NCBI GenBank assembly: GCA_019753285.1
Contig: JAIELD010000005.1
Location: 1 to 64,000, forward strand
Direction of reading: 5' to 3'
From: Beijerinckiaceae bacterium
Lineage (GTDB): Bacteria > Pseudomonadota > Alphaproteobacteria > Rhizobiales > Beijerinckiaceae
Length of the DNA: 64,000 nucleotides
The notes under the pieces are model-generated. The model was not told the DNA's origin, did no database searches, and worked only from the letters and a program-made list of their open reading frames with translations. The position numbers and the translations under genes are program-made. Positions 1-7,910 of the stretch are shown here, in pieces. How positions within the stretch are numbered: position 1 is the stretch's first letter; the number at the start of each line of letters is the position of its first letter.

Positions 1-250
1 AGCCGCCACCGTAATACCCCCCGCCATAGCCGCCGGGACCGCGCGGATATCGAGGTCCGCCTGGAAAGCGAGGGCCATCGCCCGTCGGCTGCCGCGCGCC
101 CGGCGTCTCGCGCGCGAAATTGCCTGATGGCGCCTGATAGCCGCCGCCGAACGACCCTCGCTCGCGGAATTGCGCGGCCGCCGGCCCGGCATCGAGCGAT
201 GCAAGGCCGAGACTGACCAGGACTGCCGATAGCGGAACGATCCGGTTCAT
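1..250 (-). CDS. Gly-rich secreted protein, 3'-truncated by window edge
   Basis: Reading the minus strand from the ATG at 250 gives an open frame to the window edge. It begins MNRIVPLSAVLVSLGLASL and continues to an AGPAAAQ region that looks like a signal peptide cleavage site. The mature part is rich in Gly, Pro, Arg and Tyr, with GGYGGGYYGGG near the edge. It lies 112 bp downstream of the anti-sigma gene on the same strand, so it may be cotranscribed with the ECF sigma/anti-sigma pair and be a target or partner of that stress module. The C-terminus is outside the window and no family can be assigned. The function is unknown. Confidence 0.6.
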   Translation of the reverse strand, partial: MNRIVPLSAVLVSLGLASLDAGPAAAQFRERGSFGGGYQAPSGNFARETPGARQPTGDGPRFPGGPRYPRGPGGYGGGYYGGG

Positions 251-362
251 GATGACCTCCTTGAAACGACTTGCGGCGACAGGCTGCATGACTCTCGATG
301 AACCAGTGCTAAATGGTCGATTTGTGGCTCGATGCGGTCGAAATCCGCGTTCATGTGACGTT

Positions 363-1049
363 TCATTGCGACAGCCCCACGAAACGGATGACCGCCGGGC
401 GGTTCTTCAGTTCGGCAAGCACGCGCTCGGCCTCGGCGCGTGGAAGATCGGCCGAGCCGATCCTGATGCGGTAGAGGCCACCGGCGCGGGGGCCGTCGAC
501 GATCGTCGCATTCACGGCCTGCAAAGTGGAGCCGATCTCCGAGGCGGTCGCCTGCGGCGTGAAGCTCAGCATCAGAAACGTCCCGGCCTCTCCGGAAGCC
601 TGGCCCTGCGATGCAGTGCGATAGGCCGAAGACCCGCTGTCGAGCTGCGAGGAGTTGAGAAGGAAGCCTGCCTGCACCGCGATGATGGCCGCCGCCGCGA
701 TGCCCGCCCAGGCGAGCGTCCGTGGCTGAAGCCAGGCGGCGAGCCTGCCGCCGAGGTCGAGCAGGCCAACAGACAACGGGCGGTTCCGGCGCGGTTCGGC
801 GTCGATCTTTGCGAACAGCGCGTCCAGAGCGCGGGGAGAAGGCGAGCCGAGCGCCTGGTTCATGAGCACGGTCTCGCCCATTTCCTCGCGCGCGATTTCC
901 AGCGCCGGGCGGAGCGTCTCATCGGCGGCGAGCGCAGCCTCGACCCTGTCGGCGTCGGCCGCGCTGAGCGTGCCGGCGACATACCACGGCAGCAGATCCT
1001 CGATCTCGCGCCGCGCCTCGCCTGCTGAATGATCCTGTGTGGTGGTCAT
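363..1049 (-). CDS. Anti-sigma factor (transmembrane), partner of the ECF sigma factor
   Basis: A 228-residue protein with a cytoplasmic N-terminal helical region (EIEDLLPWYVAGTLSAADAD), typical of anti-sigma domains. One membrane segment follows at about residues 112-131 (AWAGIAAAAIIAVQAGFLL), then a periplasmic C-terminal domain. It should hold the ECF sigma factor at the membrane and release it on a signal. The start chosen is the ATG at 1049, which overlaps the sigma factor TGA in an ATGA; the in-frame TTG two codons upstream is less likely. The protein contains no cysteine, so the zinc-binding HxxxCxxC motif of ZAS anti-sigma factors is absent and a thiol-redox trigger is unlikely. Assignment rests on the sigma pairing and topology. 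Confidence 0.8.
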   Translation of the reverse strand: MTTTQDHSAGEARREIEDLLPWYVAGTLSAADADRVEAALAADETLRPALEIAREEMGETVLMNQALGSPSPRALDALFAKIDAEPRRNRPLSVGLLDLGGRLAAWLQPRTLAWAGIAAAAIIAVQAGFLLNSSQLDSGSSAYRTASQGQASGEAGTFLMLSFTPQATASEIGSTLQAVNATIVDGPRAGGLYRIRIGSADLPRAEAERVLAELKNRPAVIRFVGLSQ

Positions 1050-1612
1050 GGCCAACCTCGGTCGATGCCTGCCTGCTTCAATACGTCCGACAGTTTCTGC
1101 CGGGCGTAGAACATGCGGGTCTTCACTGTGTTTGCAGGGATCTGCAGCAGCGCCGCGATCTCCTCGATCGATTTCTCATGGTAGTAGACGAGATCGATCA
1201 TCTCGCGATGATCGGTCGAAAGCTTCATCAGGCAGGCGCGAATGAGCGCGCCCTTGTCCTTCTTCTGCAGATCGACGTCCGGGGTGTCCGCATCGTCGAT
1301 GATCTGCTCGGCATAATCCTCGTCGAGCTCCGCCTCCGACCTCTTGCGGATCTGCGACAGCGCCTTGTAGCGGGCGATGCCGAGCATCCAGGTCGAAACG
1401 CTGGAGCGTCCCTCGAACTGCCCGGCCTGACGCCAGACATCGAGGAAGATCTCGCTGATCATGTCCTCCGCCGTCGCCTCATTGCGCACCATGCGCAGCA
1501 CATAGCGATAGACGCGGACCTGATGGCGCGAGAACAAGACCTGCATCGCCATCCGGTCGCCGGCCGCGATGCGCTTGAGCAGGCTTTCATCCGAGGAAAC
1601 ATCGGTGTTCAT
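1046..1612 (-). CDS. RNA polymerase ECF-family sigma factor
   Basis: A 188-residue group 4 sigma factor. Region 2 is visible at about residues 24-90 (LFSRHQVRVYRYVLRMVRN, then EDMISEIFLDVWRQAGQFEG and WMLGIARYKALSQIRKR). Region 4 is at about 125-180, with the helix-turn-helix EKSIEEIAALLQIPANTVKTR. It directs RNA polymerase to a stress regulon. It is the first gene of a minus-strand operon and is translationally coupled (ATGA) to the anti-sigma gene. Upstream, CCCGGGG at 1624-1630 and CCCCGGG at 1662-1668 form an inverted repeat flanking the likely promoter. The inducing signal cannot be read from the sequence. Confidence 0.93.
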   Translation of the reverse strand: MNTDVSSDESLLKRIAAGDRMAMQVLFSRHQVRVYRYVLRMVRNEATAEDMISEIFLDVWRQAGQFEGRSSVSTWMLGIARYKALSQIRKRSEAELDEDYAEQIIDDADTPDVDLQKKDKGALIRACLMKLSTDHREMIDLVYYHEKSIEEIAALLQIPANTVKTRMFYARQKLSDVLKQAGIDRGWP

Positions 1613-1623
1613 GCTCGAATTGA

Positions 1624-1668
1624 CCCGGGGCGCGCACTTTGCTCATGAGGTTAGAGCACAACCCCGGG
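1624..1668. promoter_or_regulatory. Inverted repeat upstream of the ECF sigma gene
   Basis: CCCGGGG and its reverse complement CCCCGGG are separated by 31 nt just upstream of the ECF sigma start. They could bind a regulator or form a weak hairpin. In GC-rich DNA such 7-mers can arise by chance, so this is only a candidate. Confidence 0.3.
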
Positions 1669-1694
1669 CCGGTTTCCATCACCCAGCATCTGCG

Positions 1695-2048
1695 TCAGTC
1701 GATGTAGGCGGCGCGGCAGGTCCGGATGCGGCCGACATAGTTGCCGAAGTCGTCATACTGGGCGACCACGGGGCAGCGGGCGTAATACCCGCCATAGGCC
1801 GCCGCACCGACCAATCCGAGGCCGAGCGCACCGTAGCCCCAGCCGCGTCCGCCCCAGCGGCGACCGCCCCAGCCGCCGTGATGGCCGAAGCCGCCATGCC
1901 CGCCGTGACCGATATGGATGCCGCCACCATGACCGCCACCATGCGGGAAAGCCGAGGCCGACTGCGTGGTCGTCGCCATCGCGGCGCCGATCGTGGCAAC
2001 CGACAGGACGGCTGCAAGAAGTTTGTTGGTGTTGCGAAGTGCTGACAT
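1695..2048 (-). CDS. Small secreted Gly/His-rich protein
   Basis: A 117-residue protein. An N-terminal signal peptide (hydrophobic LLAAVLSVATIGAAMA, cleavage probably after QSASA) is followed by a low-complexity Gly/His segment (PHGGGHGGG, HGGHGGFGHHGG). Next come a hydrophobic Gly/Ala stretch and a C-terminal tail with two cysteines. The start at 2048 is preferred over an upstream ATG at 2069 because GGGAG lies at ribosome-binding distance. It is probably periplasmic or surface exposed. His-rich segments can bind metal, but there is no domain to prove this. It lies just upstream of the ECF sigma gene on the same strand. Confidence 0.7.
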   Translation of the reverse strand: MSALRNTNKLLAAVLSVATIGAAMATTTQSASAFPHGGGHGGGIHIGHGGHGGFGHHGGWGGRRWGGRGWGYGALGLGLVGAAAYGGYYARCPVVAQYDDFGNYVGRIRTCRAAYID

Positions 2049-2153
2049 TGTCGTCTCCCGTTTGTCCATCGAGGCCGGCCCATCGCCGCCTCATGACCAT
2101 GGGTCGCGGGCACGGGAGAAAAGGTTCAGGAGCTTTTTGAATTAAAATTGACC

Positions 2154-2251
2154 GTCATCCCGGACGAGCGCAGCGAGAGCTGGGATCCATCTTTGACCTG
2201 CCTCTGGTGAAGCCTGAATGCCGGATAGCCGCGATGCGGCTCCGGGATGAC
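2154..2251. repeat. Palindromic intergenic repeat (GTCATCCCGG...CCGGGATGAC)
   Basis: GTCATCCCGGA at 2154-2164 is matched by its reverse complement TCCGGGATGAC at 2241-2251, with an imperfect palindromic interior containing CGAGCGCAGCGAGAGC and GGGATCC. Elements of this form are common non-coding repeats between genes in Rhizobiales genomes. It sits between the nitrile hydratase operon and the Gly/His-rich gene and could act as an mRNA-stabilising or terminating structure. Copy number elsewhere cannot be seen from here. Confidence 0.75.
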
Positions 2252-2277
2252 AGGAACGTTCGCGGACCTTTGGGCCT

Positions 2278-2664
2278 TTACCCGGCACCACCGAGAGGAT
2301 CATTCGCCAGCACGATCTCCTGACCATGTGGCGTCGCCTCGGTCGCCCGCTCCCAGGCAGCCTTGCGGGCGGCGAGCGCGGCCTCGCTCGCGATGCCCTT
2401 GCGAGCGATCAGCGTTTCGGTCGCCGCGAGCCAGCGCAGATAATAGTCGGAGCCGTCATCGCAGGAGGCCGGATCGCGCGCTTGAGCCGCCTTGATCTCG
2501 GCCCCTAGCGCCTCCGCCCATTCGGCCCAAGTGAGCAGACCCTTGTCGTGGAGCGCGACCGTGAGGGCGAAGGCCTGCGCCTCCCACGGCGCGCGAAAGG
2601 GCGGCGCGTCCCGCCGAAAGAGCGATGCCGCGTCAGGCGCGCTCAAGATAGGGTTCCCAGGCAT
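2278..2664 (-). CDS. Nitrile hydratase accessory protein (P14K/activator type)
   Basis: About 128 residues with the conserved segments FRAPWEAQAFALTVALHDKG, TWAEWAEALGAEI and DGSDYYLRWLAATETL. These resemble both the small activator and the beta-subunit N-terminal domain. In cobalt nitrile hydratases this protein takes part in metal insertion through subunit exchange with the alpha subunit. It is the third gene of the operon and overlaps the beta subunit end by about 30 bp. The start at 2664 (MPGNPIL) is chosen because the conserved region begins about 20 residues later; an upstream ATG would extend far into the beta gene. Confidence 0.85.
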   Translation of the reverse strand: MPGNPILSAPDAASLFRRDAPPFRAPWEAQAFALTVALHDKGLLTWAEWAEALGAEIKAAQARDPASCDDGSDYYLRWLAATETLIARKGIASEAALAARKAAWERATEATPHGQEIVLANDPLGGAG

Positions 2665-3292
2665 CGACCGAGACGTCGGTCGCCGGGTCGCCATCCGCGC
2701 CCCAGAGTTCGCGCCCATTGAACGAGACGCAGTAGAGCCAGTGCGGGTCCTCGCCCTTGCCGGCGGCGTTGCTGTCGGGAAAGACGTGAAAGCCGTGGAC
2801 GCGCTTCACCGTGCCGAGACGCCCGCGCACATAACGCGGCAGGCGCGTATGGCCGGAAGGGTGCATGTTCTTCATGCGCACGGCGTCGCCGGGGGCAAAG
2901 AGCGGCTCGGACGCCGCCGGGCGATCGGCTGGCCAGCCCCGCGCCAGAGACGGCGCGACATCCGCAGCCTTCATCACGGTCTTCACCGGGCGCGGCGGCG
3001 TCAACGCCTTGCCGAGCTCCAGCTCATCCGCCGTCAGCAGTCCTTTCTCGACCGTCAGCCGTTCGAGCGCCTTCAGCCAGATCACGTAGTATTTCGACGT
3101 CATGTATTCGGCCGGCGGGATCGCTTCCCGCGCATGACGGCTCATGTCGATGTTCCAGCAGCCGGCCGCCCCGACAGCGACATTGATGGCGAGCACGCGG
3201 CTTTCCCAGCGCCCGTGGAAGACGCCGCGCTCGTCGATGCCCTGGATCGGCCCAAGGCCCATCATGCCGCCGAGGTCCTGACCGCCGTTCAT
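2633..3292 (-). CDS. nthB: Nitrile hydratase subunit beta
   Basis: A 219-residue beta subunit. It begins [16 protein letters not shown], the family N-terminus, and continues with [11 protein letters not shown] and [17 protein letters not shown]. The SH3-like C-terminal barrel carries [21 protein letters not shown] and [13 protein letters not shown]. With the alpha subunit it forms the enzyme that hydrates nitriles to amides in the cytoplasm. Its ATG overlaps the alpha stop codon (ATGA), indicating translational coupling. The length fits the family. Confidence 0.95.
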   Translation of the reverse strand: MNGGQDLGGMMGLGPIQGIDERGVFHGRWESRVLAINVAVGAAGCWNIDMSRHAREAIPPAEYMTSKYYVIWLKALERLTVEKGLLTADELELGKALTPPRPVKTVMKAADVAPSLARGWPADRPAASEPLFAPGDAVRMKNMHPSGHTRLPRYVRGRLGTVKRVHGFHVFPDSNAAGKGEDPHWLYCVSFNGRELWGADGDPATDVSVDAWEPYLERA

Positions 3293-3978
3293 GCGCGCAC
3301 CGCCTCCGCAGTGACGACCGCCGTGCCGATCATCGAGTCGCGCGTCACAATCGCGGCGAGCTCCGCCTCGCTCCAGCCTTCCGTGCCGGCAGGGCGCATG
3401 GGAATGACGAGATAGCGCATCTCGGATGTTGAATCCCAGATGCGGATCCTCGTCTCCGCCGGCAGCGCGACGCCGAATTCCGCCAGCACGCCGCGCGGGT
3501 CCATGACGGCGCGCGAGCGATAGGGCGGTGATTTATACCAGGTCGGCGGCAGGCCGAGCACCGGCCAAGGGTAGCAGGAGCAGAGCGTGCATACGACGAG
3601 GTTGTGCTCCTCCGGCGTGTTGAAGCAGGCAACCATGTGCTCGCCGCCGCGGCCTGAAAACCCGAGCGAGGCGATCGCTGCGGTCGCATCCCGTTTGAGC
3701 CAGGCGGCAAATTGCGGGTCGAGCCATGAGCGCGCGACAACCGCCGCGCCGTTCTTCGGGCCGATCTCACTCTCATAGGTCTGGACGATCGCGTCGATCG
3801 TGGCCGGCTCGACATATCCCTTCTCGACCAGCACGGATTCAAGCGCCCGCACCCTGAGCTCCACGTCGGAGAGATGACTCATTTCCGAAGAGCCGGAATG
3901 GTGATGATGCTCGTGATCATGATGATGTCCATCACCCGAATGGGGATGGGAGGCGTGTTCGGCTTCGTCGTGCGTCAT
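3289..3978 (-). CDS. nthA: Nitrile hydratase subunit alpha, cobalt type, with His-rich N-terminus
   Basis: About 229 residues. The metal-binding claw motif [10 protein letters not shown] is present; Thr between the first two cysteines is characteristic of the non-corrin cobalt class (Fe enzymes usually have Ser). The two C-terminal cysteines of the motif are those normally oxidised to sulfenic/sulfinic acids. Other family segments are [34 protein letters not shown] and [11 protein letters not shown]. The N-terminus is unusual: within the first ~30 residues is a His cluster ([13 protein letters not shown]). The start at 3978 (MTHDEAEH) is chosen over upstream in-frame codons, but no strong ribosome site is seen. 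It is the first gene of the operon, divergent from pit. Confidence 0.93.
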   Translation of the reverse strand: MTHDEAEHASHPHSGDGHHHDHEHHHHSGSSEMSHLSDVELRVRALESVLVEKGYVEPATIDAIVQTYESEIGPKNGAAVVARSWLDPQFAAWLKRDATAAIASLGFSGRGGEHMVACFNTPEEHNLVVCTLCSCYPWPVLGLPPTWYKSPPYRSRAVMDPRGVLAEFGVALPAETRIRIWDSTSEMRYLVIPMRPAGTEGWSEAELAAIVTRDSMIGTAVVTAEAVRA

Positions 3979-4139
3979 GTCCGAATGTTCGCCGCCGTTC
4001 CCGCTTTTGTAAAGCCACTTCCCGCGCGATCGGCACATGGTGGAGCAATTCCGCGCATGGCACGCCGATAGTCACGGGGCTGTTAACCAGTTGATCTAGT
4101 CGTTGCACCGGCAAATGGCCGCAACGGTGGAGACAACCC

Positions 4140-5750
4140 ATGGCTGACATCACGGCAAGCGGGCTGGGGCCTGTAGAATCCAAACCTAAGCTCGACCAGC
4201 AGAATGGGTCGGTGACGATCATCCTTTTCTTCGCCGTGCTGGCCGGCGGATTGTTCTTTTCGGCCTACAGCATCTATCTCGACGTGCAGGCGACCGGCTC
4301 CACGGCGACCTCGGTTCTGCCTTATGTGCTGCTCGGCCTCGCGCTCCTGATCGCACTCGGCTTCGAGTTCGTGAACGGCTTCCACGATACGGCGAACGCC
4401 GTCGCCACGGTGATATATACCCATGCCCTTCCGCCGAACGTCGCCGTGATGTGGGCCGGCTTCTGGAATTTTCTCGGCGTCGCGACGGCGACAGGCGTCG
4501 TCGCTTTCGGCATCGTCGGCCTGCTGCCGGTCGAACTCATCCTGCAGGTCGGCTCGAGCGCCGGCTTCGCCATGGTGTTCGCGCTGCTGATCGCCGCGAT
4601 CATCTGGAATCTCGGCACCTGGTATCTCGGCATTCCGGCCTCCTCCTCGCACACGCTGATCGGCTCGATCATCGGCGTCGGCGTCGCAAACGCCCTGATG
4701 CGCGGGCGCGACGGCACTTCCGGCGTCGACTGGAACAAGGCGACCGAGATCGGCTACGCGCTGCTGCTCTCGCCGCTGTTCGGCTTCGCCTGCGCGGCGG
4801 GTCTCTACTTCGCGCTGAAGCTGCTGGTGCGCAACCGCGCGCTTTACGAGGCGCCGAAGGGCAACACGCCGCCGCCCTGGTGGATCCGCGGCCTGCTCAT
4901 CTTCACCTGCACCGGCGTCAGCTTCTTCCATGGCTCCAATGACGGGCAGAAGGGCATGGGCCTCATCATGCTCATCCTGATCGGTACGGTGCCGACCGCC
5001 TACGCGCTCAACCGGGGTCCCAGCGCGCCGCAGACAGCCGATTTCACGACGATTTCGCGCGAAGCTTCCAAGGTGATCGAGGCGAAGGCCGCCGGCTACA
5101 ACGTGATCGGCGATCCCCGCCCCGCCGTCACCGAATATGTCCGCACCCACAAGATCGAGGGCGGCACCTTCGTATCGCTCTCGGTACTGGTCAAAGACAT
5201 CGCCAATCAGGTCGAGACCAGCGGCTCGATCTCCAAAATCCCGACGGCGAGCGTCGGCAACACCCGCAACGACATGTATCTCGCCGCCGCCGCGCTCAAA
5301 TACCTCGCCAAGGACAAGGAAAGCGAATTGTCGAAGGAGGAGACCGCGACGCTCAACAAGTATAAGGGCGCTCTCGATGCCGCGACGCAATTCGTGCCGC
5401 TCTGGGTCAAGATCGCCGTCGCGATCGCGCTCGGCCTCGGCACCATGGTCGGCTGGAAGCGCATCGTCGTGACCGTCGGCGAGAAGATCGGCAAGACGCA
5501 CCTCACCTACGCGCAGGGCGCTTCGGCCGAACTCGTGGCGATGGGCACGATCGGCCTCGCCGACGGCCTCGGCCTGCCCGTCTCGACCACGCACGTCCTG
5601 TCGTCAGGCGTGGCGGGCACGATGGCGGCGAGCGGCGCAGGCATCCAGATGTCGACGCTGCGAAGCCTGGCGCTCGCCTGGGTGCTGACCTTCCCCGTCG
5701 CGATGGTCCTGTCCGGCACGCTCTACTTCGTGTTCAGCAAGGTCTTCTAA
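4140..5750 (+). CDS. pit: PiT-family inorganic phosphate transporter
   Basis: A 536-residue integral membrane protein. The two inverted PiT signature repeats are present: GFEFVNGFHDTANAVATVIY (about residues 76-95) and the partner around FFHGSNDGQKGMG (about 261-273). SSSHTLIGSIIGVG and VSTTHVLSSGVAG are also typical. It takes up phosphate (often as a metal-phosphate complex) driven by protons. A hydrophilic insert of about 110 residues (about 295-405) lies between the two halves, as in many bacterial PiT proteins. GGAG sits 7 nt before the ATG. It is monocistronic, ending at a strong hairpin shared with the convergent tetR gene. Confidence 0.94.
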   Translation: MADITASGLGPVESKPKLDQQNGSVTIILFFAVLAGGLFFSAYSIYLDVQATGSTATSVLPYVLLGLALLIALGFEFVNGFHDTANAVATVIYTHALPPNVAVMWAGFWNFLGVATATGVVAFGIVGLLPVELILQVGSSAGFAMVFALLIAAIIWNLGTWYLGIPASSSHTLIGSIIGVGVANALMRGRDGTSGVDWNKATEIGYALLLSPLFGFACAAGLYFALKLLVRNRALYEAPKGNTPPPWWIRGLLIFTCTGVSFFHGSNDGQKGMGLIMLILIGTVPTAYALNRGPSAPQTADFTTISREASKVIEAKAAGYNVIGDPRPAVTEYVRTHKIEGGTFVSLSVLVKDIANQVETSGSISKIPTASVGNTRNDMYLAAAALKYLAKDKESELSKEETATLNKYKGALDAATQFVPLWVKIAVAIALGLGTMVGWKRIVVTVGEKIGKTHLTYAQGASAELVAMGTIGLADGLGLPVSTTHVLSSGVAGTMAASGAGIQMSTLRSLALAWVLTFPVAMVLSGTLYFVFSKVF

Positions 5751-5771
5751 GCCTATCGCCGAGACAAAGAA

Positions 5772-5801
5772 CATTGAGGCCGGCGAAAGCCGGCCTCAAT
5801 G
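5772..5801. terminator. Bidirectional terminator-like hairpin between pit and tetR
   Basis: A perfect 13-bp stem (CATTGAGGCCGGC paired with GCCGGCCTCAATG) closed by a GAAA tetraloop lies between the convergent pit and tetR genes. The T-tracts on either side are weak, so efficiency is uncertain. Confidence 0.8.
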
Positions 5802-5803
5802 CT

Positions 5804-6418
5804 TCAGGACGGCGCACCGTAGCGCGACATGAATATCTCGACGGCTTCCTCGACATTGCGCTTGAGGTCGTCCTTCGAAAACGACACGTCGAGCCCCATC
5901 AGCAGCTTCATGTGGAGGCCGCTCTTGCAAAGATCGATGAAGCGGCTGGCAGCGGTCTCCGGGTCGGCGATGTCGACGAGACTTTTGCCGCTGTGCCGAA
6001 CCAGGTAGGCGGCGACCTGCTGCATGCCGTATTGTGGGCCCGCCTCGTAATAGGCGCGTCCTATTTCGGGAAAGCGCGCCGCCACTGCGATCACCGTGCG
6101 CAAATGCGACAGGGCAAGCGGCGTCGAGACGAGCTCGAGAAAGCGCAGGCCAAGCGCCCGCAATTCGCTCCTGACATCGTCATTCTCCATGTCGAGCTTG
6201 AAGAGCTGCTCGGCCTGTCGGCGGCGATCCTCGAAGATCAGCGTCTCGAACAGCTTCTCCTTCGACGGAAAATACGCATAGAGCGTGCCCTTCGAGATGC
6301 CGGCAGCGCGCACGATGTCGCCGACGCTCGCCCCGTCAAAGCCCTGCTCGAGGAACACGCGCCGCGCGCCATCCAGGATTTGATGCCATTTGCGTCGATC
6401 TGTAACGACTTCGTCCAT
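5804..6418 (-). CDS. TetR-family transcriptional repressor
   Basis: A 204-residue regulator. The N-terminal TetR DNA-binding domain is seen at about residues 10-57 (ILDGARRVFLEQGFDGASVG, then AAGISKGTLYAYFPSKEKLF). The larger C-terminal part would bind the inducer and dimerise. It is divergent from the EmrA/EmrB-type efflux pair, and a 15-bp palindrome lies in the shared intergenic region. By family precedent it represses the pump, and perhaps itself, until a drug-like ligand binds. The ligand cannot be inferred. Confidence 0.93.
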   Translation of the reverse strand: MDEVVTDRRKWHQILDGARRVFLEQGFDGASVGDIVRAAGISKGTLYAYFPSKEKLFETLIFEDRRRQAEQLFKLDMENDDVRSELRALGLRFLELVSTPLALSHLRTVIAVAARFPEIGRAYYEAGPQYGMQQVAAYLVRHSGKSLVDIADPETAASRFIDLCKSGLHMKLLMGLDVSFSKDDLKRNVEEAVEIFMSRYGAPS

Positions 6419-6546
6419 GATCGGTTAGCTGAACCTCGACATGCTGGCGCTGCCTGTTTCAACGCGCGAAACCGCAGCCGGACACGCGCGTATCTAAAGC
6501 ACGGTGCGGAGCGATCGAACGACGCAGCGCGCGAATATGAAATCGA

Positions 6547-6561
6547 ACCGAACGGTTCGGT
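6547..6561. promoter_or_regulatory. Probable TetR operator
   Basis: ACCGAACGGTTCGGT is a perfect inverted repeat (7-1-7) in the interval between the divergent tetR and emrA-like starts. Length and symmetry fit TetR-family operators, and no other equally good palindrome is seen in the interval. Confidence 0.7.
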
Positions 6562-6692
6562 CTTGTCCTACTTGCCGTTTAAGAGTATGTCAAGAATTGA
6601 GGCCGATATGCTCGAAGGCCGGCACGGAGCCGATCGGCGAGCGACAGTCCAACTGGTGCATTCCAAGGCGCTTCGCCGCCGATGAGGATAGT

Positions 6693-7898
6693 ATGTCGAT
6701 CAACGTCCGCCCCTCCGACATCGTCACCGAGACGCAGAAAGCGCCGCCTGCTCCCTCGCACCCACCGGTCGAAGCCAAGCCGACGGCACGCGCGGCTCCG
6801 CCGACGAGCGACGCTCCGGCCACCGCCGAAACGGGTCCAAAAGGCTCGCGCAAGAAGATCGTGCTGCGTGTCGCGCTGCTGGCCGCGTTGATCGCGGGCG
6901 GTTACAAGGCCTACGAATACGTCACCGTCGGCCAGTTCATCGTGTCGACCGATGACGCCTATGTGCGCGCCGACATGGCCGTGCTTGCGGCGAAAGTCTC
7001 CGGCTACGTGCAGGATGTCGCCGTGCGGGACAACGTATCGGTGAAGGCGGGCGATCTCCTCACCCGCATCGACGACGGCGATTATCGCAACGCGCTCGAT
7101 ACGGCCGAGGCGCGCTACCAGACGCAGAAGGCGACGATCGACCGGATCGGCGACCAGGCGAAAGCTCAGATGGCGGCCATCGAGCAGGCGAAGGCGCAGG
7201 TCGCCTCGGCCAAGGCCGACCTTGTCCGCACGCAGGCGGATTTCGAGCGCGCCAATTCGCTCGCGAAGCTCGATTTCGGCAGCCAGCAGCGGCTCGACAC
7301 CGCGCGGGCGGACCGCGACAAGAGCGCCGCGATGCTGGCGAGCGCCAACGCTTCGGTCCAATCCGCAGAGGGCGCGCTTGCCGTCTATGAAGGGCAGAAG
7401 GTCGAGGCGCAGCGCCAGCTTGCCGAGATCGCAACCAGCGTCGACAAAGCCAAACGCGATCTCTCCTTCACCGAGATCCGCGCGCCCTTCGACGGCGTCG
7501 TCGGCAATCGCGCCGCTCAACCCGGACAGTATGTCCAGCCTGGCACCCGCCTTCTGGCGCTCGTGCCGCTCGACAGCGTCTATGTCGACGCCAACTTGAA
7601 GGAAACGCAACTCGCAAACATCAAGGTCGGCCAGAAGGCGAGCGTCACCGTCGATGCGATGGGCAGCCGCCATATAGAGGCGACCGTCGAAAGCTTCTCA
7701 CCCGCGACCGGCTCCATGTTCTCGCTCTTGCCGCCGGAGAACGCGACCGGCAACTTCACCAAGATCGTCCAGCGCGTGCCCGTCCGGATCAAGCTGCCCG
7801 CAGATGTGATCGCGGAAGGCAAGCTGCGCCCGGGCCTCTCCGTCGTGGTCGAGATCGACACGCGCTCCGGTGACCAAAACGTCGCCGCCCGGAAATAA
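6693..7898 (+). CDS. emrA: EmrA/HlyD-type membrane fusion protein of an efflux pump
   Basis: About 401 residues. The order is a Pro/Ala-rich cytoplasmic tail, one membrane segment (VLRVALLAALIAGGYKAYEY, about residues 56-75), a biotinyl-lipoyl half (FIVSTDDAYVRADMAVLAAK), a long alpha-helical hairpin rich in Ala/Gln/Lys, and the second lipoyl half with FTEIRAPFDGVVGNRAAQPG. It links the inner-membrane pump to an outer-membrane channel. The start at 6693 (MSINVRPSD) has GAGGA just upstream; longer frames run into the TetR operator. It forms an operon with the MFS gene 12 bp downstream. Confidence 0.92.
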   Translation: MSINVRPSDIVTETQKAPPAPSHPPVEAKPTARAAPPTSDAPATAETGPKGSRKKIVLRVALLAALIAGGYKAYEYVTVGQFIVSTDDAYVRADMAVLAAKVSGYVQDVAVRDNVSVKAGDLLTRIDDGDYRNALDTAEARYQTQKATIDRIGDQAKAQMAAIEQAKAQVASAKADLVRTQADFERANSLAKLDFGSQQRLDTARADRDKSAAMLASANASVQSAEGALAVYEGQKVEAQRQLAEIATSVDKAKRDLSFTEIRAPFDGVVGNRAAQPGQYVQPGTRLLALVPLDSVYVDANLKETQLANIKVGQKASVTVDAMGSRHIEATVESFSPATGSMFSLLPPENATGNFTKIVQRVPVRIKLPADVIAEGKLRPGLSVVVEIDTRSGDQNVAARK

Positions 7899-7910
7899 GG
7901 CCACACCCCG

